From Lachnospiraceae bacterium (GTDB taxonomy: Bacteria; Bacillota; Clostridia; Lachnospirales; Lachnospiraceae), in the NCBI GenBank assembly GCA_017544835.1, contig JAFYDI010000045.1, positions 1-48,521 on the forward strand: 48,521 bases of DNA. The letters run 5' to 3'. The notes under the pieces were generated by a model. It saw only the letters and a list, made by a program, of their open reading frames with translations, was not told the origin of the DNA and made no database searches. Within the stretch, counting starts at the first letter, position 1; the number at the start of each line of letters is the position of its first letter. Shown here in pieces: positions 16,635 to 25,922 of this stretch. A program made the position numbers and the translations under genes.

Positions 16635-19301
16635 ATGAGATTTAATGAGGACAACACAGCCTTTACACTACAAGGCGCGGATAAGGTAACGGGACTGTAT
16701 TACCCATTGGCAAGCGAAGCGGGACTTAAGTCTTGCGTGACACCTACGCTTGCAGGCGACAGCAAGCTTGACCAGAATACGTTTCTTTATGAGCCCGCAA
16801 GTATCGAGGACTTAACGGAGAAGCGTTATTCAAGAAACTTCTGGGTATTAAGAGAAGGCAAGAATCCCTGGTCGGCTACGGGAGCGTCCGTATGGCAGAT
16901 GGCAGACGGGGACGAAAGCACCACAGTTACTGCGGGACTTATGTGGCATAAGACAGAGCGGGCATCCGCGGACGGAGAGTTAAGCGCTTCGGTTCTTTCT
17001 TTTATACCCGTGGACAAGCTTCATGAGATTCATGTGGTGACGATTAAGAATACTTCTTTTGAACCGGTGAAAATTCGCTTCTGTGCGGCTCTTCCGATTT
17101 ACGGCAGAAGCGCGGACAACTTAAGAGATCACAGGCACGTTACGAGCCTTCTTAACAGGATATATGTAACTAAGAGAGGCGTGAGTGTTACGCCGACGCT
17201 TTCTTTTGACGAAAGAGGGCACAAGGTCAATCATATGCTGTATTTTTCCGAGGCTATGACATGTGCGGGCGAGGCTCCCGAAGAATTCTACGCGGAAGTT
17301 AAAGATTTCGCGGGAGAAGGTGGCAATCTTGAGAGACCTATGGCGCTTATAAAGGGCTTTAAAGGCGTAAAGCCCGGCTATAAGACTGCGGGCGGCGAGA
17401 CCATGGGGGCATCGGTATTCGCGGAAAAGACCCTGGCCGAAGGTGAAGAAGCGGTTTACATAACTATAGCAGGCATTGCTGACAACACTACTCCCGATAC
17501 ACCTAAATCCCTCGAATATAAAGACCTCTACGATGTTTTAAAAATCTTTGAAAAGACCAAAGAATATTGGGAAAGTAAAGCGGTTTTAAAGGTTGAAACC
17601 GGCGATAAGACCTTTGACGGGTTCATGCGCTTTGTAAGCTTTCAGCCCGAACTTCGCAGAATCTTCGGATGTTCTTTCCTGCCTCACCATGATTACGGTC
17701 GCGGAGGCAAAGGCTTCAGAGATTTGTGGCAGGACTGCCTTGCGCTGGTGCTTTTTAATCCTAAGCTTACATCAGACCTTTTATACAACAACTTTAAAGG
17801 CTTAAGAGTAGACGGTACCAACGCCACAATCATCGGCGACAAGCCGGGTGAATTCAAGGCTGACAGAAACGGAATCCCGAGAGTGTGGATGGACCACGGT
17901 TTCTGGCCGCTTCTTACCACAAAGCTTTATATAGACGAGACGGGTGACCTCGAATTCCTCTTAAAGACCACGGACTATTACAAGGATTCACTCGTTAAGC
18001 GCGGAACCGACAGGGACAGCGAGTGGGACGGAGAGAACCTTCATCAGCAGACCGAGGAACATAAGACATACGAAGGAACCGTAATGGAGCACCTTCTTCT
18101 TGAGACTCTTACCGAGTTCTGGGAAGTGGGCGCCCACAACATGATTAAGCTTCGCGGTGCCGACTGGAACGATGCGCTTGACATGGCACCCGATAAGGGC
18201 GAGAGCGTAGCATTTACCCACGCTTATGCAGGCAACCTTGTAACTCTTTCGGAGCTTTTCATGAAGCTTCATGAGTCGGGTGTTACGAGCCTCAAACTGT
18301 TAAAAGAAATCGAACCGCTTCTTTCGGACAACGACGATGTTTACGCTTCGCTCAATCACAAGCGTTGCATCTTAAACGGCTACCTCGACAGCGTAAGCCA
18401 CAACATAAGCGGCAAGGTAAAGACATATAAGACCAAGGCTCTTGCGGAGAATATGAAGAGCAAGGCAGACTTTCTTTTTACACTCTTACGAAAGCAGGAG
18501 TGGATAGAGGACGACGGCTATGGCCGCTATAACGGATATTACGACAACAAGGGGTTAGCGCTTGAGCGTGGTACGAAGCCACAGATGACGCTTACCGGCC
18601 AGGTATTCGCCATTATGTCGGGCGTTGCGACTCCTAAGCAGATTAAGGAGATAACGGAGAGCGCGGACAAGCTTTTATATGACGAGGCTTACGGCGGATA
18701 CAGGCTCAATACGGACTTTGAGAAGGGCTTACATGATATGGGACGTGCATTTTTCTTTGCCTTCGGGGAAAAAGAAAACGGTGCGGTATTCTCCCACATG
18801 GCAGTAATGTATGCCAACGCTTTGTATTCACGCGGATTCGTGCGCGAAGGATACAAGGCACTTAAGGCACTTTACAAGCAGTCCATGAATTTTGAGACAA
18901 GCCGTATTTACCCCGGAATTCCCGAGTACTTCGGAAAAGGCGGAAGAGGACTGTATCAGTTCTTAACCGGTGCCGCAAGCTGGTATGTACTGACGACGGT
19001 TACACAGATGTACGGAATATGCGGCGATTACGGCAAGCTTACAGTGGAGCCTAAACTCATGGCCGAGCAGTTTGACGATGCGGGAAGAGCTTCTATAACA
19101 CTTCCCTTCGGCGGCAAGACGCTTCACGTAGAATTTGAGAACAAAGCCTGTCTTGAGTACGGAGATTACCGTATAGAAAGCGCGACACTTAACGGTAAAG
19201 CCTCTTTCGAAATCAGAGACGGTAAGAAGGCCGTACTTACGGACACGACACTGCTTGCTTCCGACAATCACATAAAAATCGTATTAAAACAGGGAGAGTA
19301 A
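16635..19301 (+). CDS. GH94 glycoside phosphorylase (laminaribiose/cellobiose phosphorylase type)
   Basis: An 888-residue cytoplasmic enzyme of GH94: N-terminal beta-sandwich, helical linker, (alpha/alpha)6 barrel and C-terminal beta domain. The catalytic signature RGADWNDALDMAP lies at about residues 507-519, with the general-acid Asp in it, and conserved RDLWQDCLALV and WMDHGFW stretches precede it. GH94 enzymes use phosphate to split a beta-linked disaccharide into glucose-1-phosphate and glucose. Length and context with a GH16 laminarinase point to laminaribiose phosphorylase; cellobiose cannot be excluded. Start at the ATG at 16635 with AAGAGGA seven bases before; an earlier TTG at 16614 is rejected. 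Three bases separate it from the next gene. Confidence 0.88.
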   Translation: MRFNEDNTAFTLQGADKVTGLYYPLASEAGLKSCVTPTLAGDSKLDQNTFLYEPASIEDLTEKRYSRNFWVLREGKNPWSATGASVWQMADGDESTTVTAGLMWHKTERASADGELSASVLSFIPVDKLHEIHVVTIKNTSFEPVKIRFCAALPIYGRSADNLRDHRHVTSLLNRIYVTKRGVSVTPTLSFDERGHKVNHMLYFSEAMTCAGEAPEEFYAEVKDFAGEGGNLERPMALIKGFKGVKPGYKTAGGETMGASVFAEKTLAEGEEAVYITIAGIADNTTPDTPKSLEYKDLYDVLKIFEKTKEYWESKAVLKVETGDKTFDGFMRFVSFQPELRRIFGCSFLPHHDYGRGGKGFRDLWQDCLALVLFNPKLTSDLLYNNFKGLRVDGTNATIIGDKPGEFKADRNGIPRVWMDHGFWPLLTTKLYIDETGDLEFLLKTTDYYKDSLVKRGTDRDSEWDGENLHQQTEEHKTYEGTVMEHLLLETLTEFWEVGAHNMIKLRGADWNDALDMAPDKGESVAFTHAYAGNLVTLSELFMKLHESGVTSLKLLKEIEPLLSDNDDVYASLNHKRCILNGYLDSVSHNISGKVKTYKTKALAENMKSKADFLFTLLRKQEWIEDDGYGRYNGYYDNKGLALERGTKPQMTLTGQVFAIMSGVATPKQIKEITESADKLLYDEAYGGYRLNTDFEKGLHDMGRAFFFAFGEKENGAVFSHMAVMYANALYSRGFVREGYKALKALYKQSMNFETSRIYPGIPEYFGKGGRGLYQFLTGAASWYVLTTVTQMYGICGDYGKLTVEPKLMAEQFDDAGRASITLPFGGKTLHVEFENKACLEYGDYRIESATLNGKASFEIRDGKKAVLTDTTLLASDNHIKIVLKQGE

Positions 19302-19303
19302 AC

Positions 19304-22300
19304 ATGAAAAACTACGGAAAGAAAAGTACATTCGCAAGCTTCCTCCCGGGAATTGCGGGAATAAAGGGCATCCCGATATGGTGCCACTACGTTAACAGAG
19401 GCCAGGCGGTAACAAGCTTCGGCTCCAAGGACAAAAACGGCGCCATCATGGAGTTTTCCCCCGCCCACACAGCCTACTCGACTGTCAAAAGAAACGGTTT
19501 CCGCACATTCATAAGAAAAGACGATGCGGTTTACGAGCCCTTTCACGACGAGAATATTCCGCACAACATGAATGTGGAGATGAATCTTCTTACCATCGAA
19601 GAGCAGAACGACAAAAGCGGCCTTAACACAAAAGTTACCTACTACGTACTTCCCGAGGAAAGCCTTGGTGCCTTGGTGCGCGAGGTTAACATAACTAATA
19701 CAACCAATAAAGAAGTTCATGTAGAAATTATCGACGGAATGCCCGCAATCATTCCTTTCGGCATCAACATGGACAATTTAAAGAACATGGTTGAAACCGC
19801 CAAGGCCTGGATGCAGGCGGAAGATACTCCCGCGGGCAACACCTACTACAGAGTGCGCGCAAGCATTGAAGACTCTACCACAGTAACCGAGATTACTCAG
19901 GGTAACTTCGCGTTATGTCACGATAAGGCAGGCAAGAGAGTTCACGCCATTGTGGATCCCGCAGCAATTTTTAACTATGACAATTCTTTTGAGAATCCCG
20001 TGAACTTTAAGGAGAAAGGCTTAAAGGGAGTGCAGGAGTATGGGGAAAAGCATTCGAATCTTTTCCCGTGCGCGTTCTTTACGCAGACAGCTGACTTAAA
20101 GCCCGGCGAGACGCTTACGCTTAACGAAGTCTACGGCTTTATCGAGAGCATGGAAAGGCTTGATGCTTACACAGAGGAGCACCACGGCTCGGACTACTTT
20201 GCGCTTAAGAAAGCGAGAGCCCGTGAGCTGACCGCAGACCTTACCAATCCGATAGATACGCACACTGCCGATACCCGTTTCGATGAGTACTGCAGATACA
20301 CCTTCATGGACAACGCTCTTCGCGGCGGCGCGCCCATAAGGCTTGGCAACAACAAGGTATTCTACGTTTATTCAAGAAAGCACGGCGATACGGAGAGAGA
20401 CTACAATTTCTTTTCCGTGCTTCCCGAATTCTATTCACAGGGAAACGCAAGCTACAGAGACATCAATCAGAACCGCCGTATGGACGTTTTCTTTGCCCCT
20501 TTTACCGGCAGGGAGAATATCAATGAGTTCTACAGCCTCATCCAGCTTGACGGCTACAATCCGCTCGGAATCGAGAAGCTTACTTACAAGCTTCCGGCGG
20601 ATAAGGCAGATACGCTCTTAAGCGAACTTACCCCTGTTTACAGGGATGAAGTCAAGGCGCTTGTAACGGGCGGCTACACCCCCGGCGCGCTTTACATGGA
20701 GCTTACCAAGGTTGTTAAGCCCGATATCCTCGATGACCTTTTCACAAGCATCATCGATTTCTCCGAAAGCCTTGTTAACGGCAACTTCGGCGAAGGCTAC
20801 TGGTGTGACCACTGGACATACAATCTCGACCTTGTAAACGAATACTTAAGCGTGTTCCCGGAAAAAGAACACTGCCTGCTTTATAGCGATTCGCTTACGT
20901 ACTTTAAGTCCGAGGCCAATTTATTAAAGCGCTGCAAACGCTACGTTAAGACCGAGAACGGCATCAGACAGTATAACGCACTTGATAAGGACAGCATGCG
21001 GGTAAACACCGACAAACTCGTGCGCGGAGACTACGGAAAAGGCGAAACCCATAAGGTTAACCTGATGGAGAAGTTAATCCTCCTTTCCGCCATAAAGTTC
21101 GCAACCCTTGACTCCTACGGAATGGGTATCGAGATGGAAGGCGGCAAGCCCGGCTGGTACGACGCACTTAACGGCCTTCCCGCACTGCTTGGTTCCTCCA
21201 TGGGCGAGACATATGAACTTGCGAGAAACATTCTTTTTACAATAAATGCACTTAACAGGCACAAAGAAGACGTTACGATGACCGCGGAAGTTGCGAAGCT
21301 CTTTAAAGATGTAAGCGAAACTGCGGCGCGCGTAACCGACCCCTTCAAGCGCTGGAACGAGCTTAACGATATCAAAGAAGAATACAGAGAGAAGACCTAC
21401 TACGGAATCTCGGGCGAGAAGACCACCGTCAGCTACCGAAAAGCAGCCGATATGCTGCTGGTTCTCTACCGCGGCGTTATGTTCGGCATCGAAAAGGCGC
21501 TTAAATACGGCGACGGCATCTGCCCCATGTACTTTAGCTACGACGTGACGGAATACGAGGAACAGGACGGTCTCATTATTCCTTTAAAAACCGAACTTAA
21601 GACACTTCCTCCCTTCCTTGAAGGGCAAGTGCACTACCTTAAGCTCCCCGAGAGCGGCGAAAGAAAGCTTGCCCTCTATAACGAAGTCAAGACCAGTCAG
21701 CTCTACGACAGAAAGCTTTCCATGTACAAGGTTAACGGTTCTCTTGCGGGAGCAAGCTATGAAGTGGGCCGCGCGAAAGCCTTCACTCCCGGCTGGCTTG
21801 AGAATGAGTCAATCTGGCTTCACATGGAATATAAGTACCTTGTGGAACTTATTAAATCGGGCCTTTACAAAGAGTTCTTCGAAGACTTTAAGAACGCGGC
21901 GATTCCGTTCCTTGATGAAGAGGTCTACGGTCGCAGCACCATGGAGAATTCGTCATTTATCGCAAGCTCGGCCAATCCCGACGCACGCATTCACGGAAAA
22001 GGCTTCGTGGCAAGACTCAGCGGCACTACGGTTGAGTTTATGAACATCTGGAAGTTAATGATGTTTGGTAAGAACCCCTTCACGGCTGAAGACGGTAAGT
22101 TAACGCTTAAATTCGAGCCCGCCATTCCTTCATACCTCATAGGTAAGGACAAAAAGGTTAAGGCTACGTTTCTTGGAAATATACCCGTGACGTTTTCTTT
22201 GGACACTACGGAAGACTATATTCCGGGGGAATACGAGATCGGCGCCATCGTGCTTACTTACAAGAACAATACGCTTATAAACGTATACAACGGGGCGGTT

Positions 22301-22378
22301 GAAGATACCGCGGCAGCAGACGTACGTGACGGCAAGGTTAAGTCGATTGAGGTTAATGTCATAAAAAAACAACACTAA
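19304..22378 (+). CDS. large GH94-clan phosphorylase (GH94/GH149/GH161-like)
   Basis: A 1024-residue cytoplasmic protein with the same fold plan as the GH94 gene before it: long beta-rich N-terminal half, then a helical barrel with GEGYWCDHWTYNLDL and KPGWYDALNGLPALLGSSMG, whose Asp620 aligns with the GH94 catalytic acid, and a C-terminal beta domain. The missing ADWND form and the greater length set it apart from classical GH94. Families GH149 and GH161 contain beta-1,3-glucan or oligoglucan phosphorylases of comparable size, so a chain-length-tolerant beta-1,3-glucan phosphorylase is my preferred reading; a 1,2-beta-oligoglucan phosphorylase is the alternative. Translation is coupled to the preceding gene (GGGAGAG inside its 3' end). 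Confidence 0.72.
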   Translation: MKNYGKKSTFASFLPGIAGIKGIPIWCHYVNRGQAVTSFGSKDKNGAIMEFSPAHTAYSTVKRNGFRTFIRKDDAVYEPFHDENIPHNMNVEMNLLTIEEQNDKSGLNTKVTYYVLPEESLGALVREVNITNTTNKEVHVEIIDGMPAIIPFGINMDNLKNMVETAKAWMQAEDTPAGNTYYRVRASIEDSTTVTEITQGNFALCHDKAGKRVHAIVDPAAIFNYDNSFENPVNFKEKGLKGVQEYGEKHSNLFPCAFFTQTADLKPGETLTLNEVYGFIESMERLDAYTEEHHGSDYFALKKARARELTADLTNPIDTHTADTRFDEYCRYTFMDNALRGGAPIRLGNNKVFYVYSRKHGDTERDYNFFSVLPEFYSQGNASYRDINQNRRMDVFFAPFTGRENINEFYSLIQLDGYNPLGIEKLTYKLPADKADTLLSELTPVYRDEVKALVTGGYTPGALYMELTKVVKPDILDDLFTSIIDFSESLVNGNFGEGYWCDHWTYNLDLVNEYLSVFPEKEHCLLYSDSLTYFKSEANLLKRCKRYVKTENGIRQYNALDKDSMRVNTDKLVRGDYGKGETHKVNLMEKLILLSAIKFATLDSYGMGIEMEGGKPGWYDALNGLPALLGSSMGETYELARNILFTINALNRHKEDVTMTAEVAKLFKDVSETAARVTDPFKRWNELNDIKEEYREKTYYGISGEKTTVSYRKAADMLLVLYRGVMFGIEKALKYGDGICPMYFSYDVTEYEEQDGLIIPLKTELKTLPPFLEGQVHYLKLPESGERKLALYNEVKTSQLYDRKLSMYKVNGSLAGASYEVGRAKAFTPGWLENESIWLHMEYKYLVELIKSGLYKEFFEDFKNAAIPFLDEEVYGRSTMENSSFIASSANPDARIHGKGFVARLSGTTVEFMNIWKLMMFGKNPFTAEDGKLTLKFEPAIPSYLIGKDKKVKATFLGNIPVTFSLDTTEDYIPGEYEIGAIVLTYKNNTLINVYNGAVEDTAAADVRDGKVKSIEVNVIKKQH

Positions 22379-22416
22379 AAAAAGAGCACCAAATAAAAAA
22401 ATAGTGTACTTTTTTT
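22377..22416 (+). terminator. weak hairpin and T tract after the phosphorylases
   Basis: AAAG-A-GCAC pairs with GTGT-A-CTTT with one mismatch and a wobble around an A-rich loop, then a run of Ts. Probably only partial termination before the binding-protein gene; no convincing promoter was found between the two. Confidence 0.4.
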
Positions 22417-22479
22417 GATCCGCTCATCAAATACAATGAAACCACGATAAGGAAATGCCAAATAAGGAGGGCAATTATT

Positions 22480-23943
22480 ATGAAAATGAAGAAACTTATT
22501 TCTTTATTGCTTGCCGGCGTAATGACATTTTCACTTGCGGCTTGCGGAGACACTACCGCATCCACATCTGATAATTCCGGTAAAAGCGAGACTAAAGCAC
22601 CTGTAGCTTCAGTTGAAGAAACAGCTACGGAAGATGTAGTTTCAAAGGCACTTGCCAACGGCGATAAGCTCGTTGTTTGGACACTTGCAAAAGACCTTGA
22701 GCAGTTCGCTGACAGATACACCGAGAAGACCGGTGTTCCCACAGAAGTAATCGTTATCGAGCCCGCTGATTATCCCACAAAGCTTCAGACAGCTATTATG
22801 GGCGGCGAGAAAGAGCCCGATATCGTAGTAGGTGAGCCTCAGATGCTTCCCGAGTTCTTCGACAACGGATTCTTCGCAGACCTTGACGCTCTTGGCGCAA
22901 GCAACTATGAAGGCCAGATCGTTGACTACGTTTGGGAAGTAGGTAAGGATTCAGAAGGCACCACAAGAGCCATCTCTTACCAGATCACTCCCGCAGGTTT
23001 CTACTACAGAAGAGACATTGCAGAAAAAGTATTCGGTTCATCCGATCCCGAATCAGTTAAAGAGATTTTCTCCTCTTACGAGAACATTCTTGAAGCAGGC
23101 AGAAAGTTAAAAGAGCAGGGATACAGAATCTTTGCTTCCGATTCCGAACTTAACTACTTCTCAGGCGATACCGCTTGGGTTGTAGACGGAAAACTTAATG
23201 TTGACCAGGCTCGTTTTGACTACATGGATATGGTAGTTAAGCTTTACCAGGAAGACCTTACAGCTTACGCTGCACAGTGGTCTACTCCCTGGTATCAGGC
23301 AATGAGCGGCGCAGTTCCGGTTCTTACAGCTGACCTTCAGTGGGGTGACTGGGGCACAGACGAAGAAGGTAACACCAACCTTAACATCTGGGACGCAGAG
23401 AACTACAACGCTAACGTTGGCAACTACACCGATACTTACGCAGAAGTATTCGCATTCGGTCTTCCCGCATGGGGCGTTTTAACCATGAAAGATAACGTAG
23501 GCGAAACAGCAGGTAAGTGGGGCGTTTGCCAGGGTCCCGCATACGGATTCGGCGGCGGTACATTCATCGGTATCTCCGAACTTTCCGAAAGAAAAGAACT
23601 TGCTTGGGATTTTGTAAAGTTCTGTACTCTTAACGAAGAAACAGCTGACTGGTGGATCGAGACCTCTGAAGGTGATACAGTTTCCCTTCTTTCCGCACTT
23701 GAAAAGCACAAAGACGACACCAACCCCGTATACGGCGGTGAGAAGATGTACGCTATGTGGTTAGAACTTGCAAAGGGTATCGACTACTCCAAGGTTACCA
23801 AGTACGACACCGCAATCGGCGATGCTTGGGGCAATGCAATCTCTAAGATTAAGACAGGCGAAGCTACCAAGGAAGATGCTCTTAACGAGTTCTATGACAC
23901 AGTTGAGTCCACCTTCGCAGGCGAAATCGTTGTAGAAAGATAA
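22480..23943 (+). CDS. sugar ABC transporter substrate-binding lipoprotein
   Basis: A 487-residue family-1 extracellular solute-binding protein. Signal peptide with lipobox LAAC and lipidated Cys22, a Ser/Thr-rich linker to about 45, then the binding fold beginning DKLVVWTLAKDLEQFADRYT and including the typical PDIVVGEPQMLPEF segment. Multiple Trp and Tyr residues (e.g. AQWSTPWYQ, QWGDWG) fit stacking against sugar rings. It presents oligosaccharides to the two permeases downstream. A strong AAGGAGGG ribosome site and a stabilising hairpin right after the stop suggest high expression relative to the permeases. Ligand inferred as beta-glucan oligosaccharide from the neighbouring enzymes. Confidence 0.9.
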   Translation: MKMKKLISLLLAGVMTFSLAACGDTTASTSDNSGKSETKAPVASVEETATEDVVSKALANGDKLVVWTLAKDLEQFADRYTEKTGVPTEVIVIEPADYPTKLQTAIMGGEKEPDIVVGEPQMLPEFFDNGFFADLDALGASNYEGQIVDYVWEVGKDSEGTTRAISYQITPAGFYYRRDIAEKVFGSSDPESVKEIFSSYENILEAGRKLKEQGYRIFASDSELNYFSGDTAWVVDGKLNVDQARFDYMDMVVKLYQEDLTAYAAQWSTPWYQAMSGAVPVLTADLQWGDWGTDEEGNTNLNIWDAENYNANVGNYTDTYAEVFAFGLPAWGVLTMKDNVGETAGKWGVCQGPAYGFGGGTFIGISELSERKELAWDFVKFCTLNEETADWWIETSEGDTVSLLSALEKHKDDTNPVYGGEKMYAMWLELAKGIDYSKVTKYDTAIGDAWGNAISKIKTGEATKEDALNEFYDTVESTFAGEIVVER

Positions 23944-23960
23944 GTTTTTATGAATAAAAG

Positions 23961-23987
23961 GGCGGGGGAGTGTTAACTCCCCCCGCC
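23961..23987 (+). other. intercistronic stem-loop
   Basis: A very stable GC-rich hairpin: GGCGGGGGAGT, loop GTTA, ACTCCCCCCGCC with one bulged C. No T tract follows, so it is not a classic terminator. Its place between binding protein and permeases is that of hairpins that protect the upstream message end. Confidence 0.7.
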
Positions 23988-24020
23988 TGATGTATAAGCT
24001 CTTTTAAAGGGAGAACAGTT

Positions 24021-24962
24021 ATGGCTAACACAACACGAGTTAAGAAAAAAAGAAGTAAGCTTACCGCGTACAATAATTGGGGCTATTTTTTTGTCGCTCC
24101 CTTTGTAATTGTATTTTTGATTTTCAGCGTATATCCGGTTTTAAGAACTCTTTATTTAAGCTTTACCAACTTAAAGGTTACGGGCACTCCCAAGTGGATA
24201 TGGTTTGATAACTACAAGAGAGTCCTTACGGATAAATTCTTCTGGAAGGCACTGGGCAACACGATGCGCATCTGGATAGTCAACATTGTGCTTCAGTTAG
24301 GCCTTGCATTCCTGTTAATGGTAATATTCAGCGATGTTAAGTATAAGATGAAGGGTCTTCGCGTATTCAGAATCGTGTACTACCTTCCCAACCTTATTGC
24401 AGCAACATCCATAGCATTCTTATTCAGTACATTTTTCATGTTCCCTTACGGAGACTTTAACAACATGATTACCGCAATCGTCGGTTTCTTCGGCAAGGTA
24501 TTCCAGCGAAAAGACTGGTTAGGCTCCTCCGACAGTGCCGGCTACGTAATAGCGGTTATTCAGTCATGGATGTGGTTTGGTAACTCCTTCTTAATGCTTA
24601 TGGCAGGCGTTCAGGGTATCTCTAAGGATTACTTTGAAGCGGCAGCCATCGACGGAGCGGGAAGATGGACCATATTTACGAAAATTACATTGCCTTTAAT
24701 CAGACCCATACTTATGTATGTTGCAATCACTTCCCTTATCGGCGGTGTGCAGATGTTTGATTTGCCTTACTTAATGATCAGTCCTTCGACCGCATCCTAC
24801 GGCAAGGTTCAGACGGCAATGATGTACTTATACAAGTTCGGCTTTACAACAGGCACCACCCAGACAGGTTACGCCTCCAGTATTGCTTACACGATGTTCT
24901 TAATTATCTTGGTGGCATCGATTGTAGAATTCAGATTATTTAACAGAAAGAAGGAGGATTAA
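24021..24962 (+). CDS. sugar ABC transporter permease (MalF type)
   Basis: A 313-residue inner-membrane permease with about six helices and the EAA loop FEAAAIDGAGRWTIFTKITL (about residues 211-230), which docks on the ATPase. N-terminal tail basic, as usual. Pairs with the 24969 permease. Ribosome site AAAGGGAG. No ATP-binding gene lies anywhere in the locus, so a shared MsmK/UgpC-type ATPase encoded elsewhere is expected, the usual arrangement for such importers in Firmicutes. Confidence 0.92.
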   Translation: MANTTRVKKKRSKLTAYNNWGYFFVAPFVIVFLIFSVYPVLRTLYLSFTNLKVTGTPKWIWFDNYKRVLTDKFFWKALGNTMRIWIVNIVLQLGLAFLLMVIFSDVKYKMKGLRVFRIVYYLPNLIAATSIAFLFSTFFMFPYGDFNNMITAIVGFFGKVFQRKDWLGSSDSAGYVIAVIQSWMWFGNSFLMLMAGVQGISKDYFEAAAIDGAGRWTIFTKITLPLIRPILMYVAITSLIGGVQMFDLPYLMISPSTASYGKVQTAMMYLYKFGFTTGTTQTGYASSIAYTMFLIILVASIVEFRLFNRKKED

Positions 24963-24968
24963 ACGAAT

Positions 24969-25808
24969 ATGCATCATTCAGTCGGATATCATATTAAAAA
25001 ATCTCTTATCTATCTGTTCCTTGTAGCACTTGCGGTAACCTGTATGATTCCCTTCCTCATGATGATGGTTAACGCAACCAGAAACGGTAACGAGATTCTC
25101 ACAGGATTCTCACTTATCCCCAGCACTCATTTAAAAGAAAACTGGGAGACCGTATTTACCTACTTCAATCTCTTTGTCGGCATGAGAAACAGCTTGATAG
25201 TAGGTGTGCCCGCTACGCTTCTTGGCGCATACTTTTCAACGCTTACCGCGTACGGACTTGCTTTTTATAAGTTTAAAGGAAACAAGCTGATATTCACGGT
25301 TATCCTCGTATTTATGATGATACCCGGGCAGCTTTCCCTCATAGGCTTTTACCAGCTATGCTCCAAGCTTAAACTGGTAAACTCATACATACCCCTAATT
25401 TTGCCCGCCATCGCGGCACCCGGAACCGTTTTCTTTTTAAGACAATACATCTTGTCCTCACTGCCCAAATCCCTCATAGAGGCAGCGAGAATGGACGGCG
25501 CCAACGAGCTTTTCAGCTTCCACCGGATAGTCATCCCCATAGTGGCTCCCGCGGTGGCAACAATGGGCATCATGGGATTCATCGGTAACTGGAACAACTA
25601 CCTCTTACCCATGATCCTTATCAACAAGAAAAACAAAATGACCCTTCCCGTTATGATGGCGACACTCAGAGCCTCACAGGATATCACCCGTAATCAGGGC
25701 GCAACTTATTTATCCGTTGCGATATCCGTTATCCCGATACTTGTGGTATTTGCGGTATTTAGTAAGTACATCATAAGCAGCGTATCCGCCGGAGCGGTCA
25801 AAGAATAA
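24969..25808 (+). CDS. sugar ABC transporter permease (MalG type)
   Basis: A 279-residue permease with six helices and the EAA loop SLIEAARMDGANELFSFHRI (about residues 165-184). It completes the membrane pore of the importer with the 24021 product. AAGGAGG lies inside the end of the previous gene, eleven bases before the ATG, so spacing is a little long. A hairpin follows at 25817. Confidence 0.92.
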   Translation: MHHSVGYHIKKSLIYLFLVALAVTCMIPFLMMMVNATRNGNEILTGFSLIPSTHLKENWETVFTYFNLFVGMRNSLIVGVPATLLGAYFSTLTAYGLAFYKFKGNKLIFTVILVFMMIPGQLSLIGFYQLCSKLKLVNSYIPLILPAIAAPGTVFFLRQYILSSLPKSLIEAARMDGANELFSFHRIVIPIVAPAVATMGIMGFIGNWNNYLLPMILINKKNKMTLPVMMATLRASQDITRNQGATYLSVAISVIPILVVFAVFSKYIISSVSAGAVKE

Positions 25809-25816
25809 TGAACAAT

Positions 25817-25845
25817 AACCGAGAGTGGTGTATGCCCTCTCGGTT
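25817..25845 (+). terminator. hairpin after the transporter operon
   Basis: AACCGAGAG (25817-25825) pairs exactly with CTCTCGGTT (25837-25845) around an 11-base loop. No T tract, so perhaps an mRNA end stabiliser or partial terminator before the SBP-HK-RR genes. Confidence 0.5.
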
Positions 25846-25922
25846 AAAGTGTTGTTATAGAATGAATAATTAATACAGATTGTGTATACTTTAATTTAGA
25901 ATATGTTATCGAGGAGGCTTGT

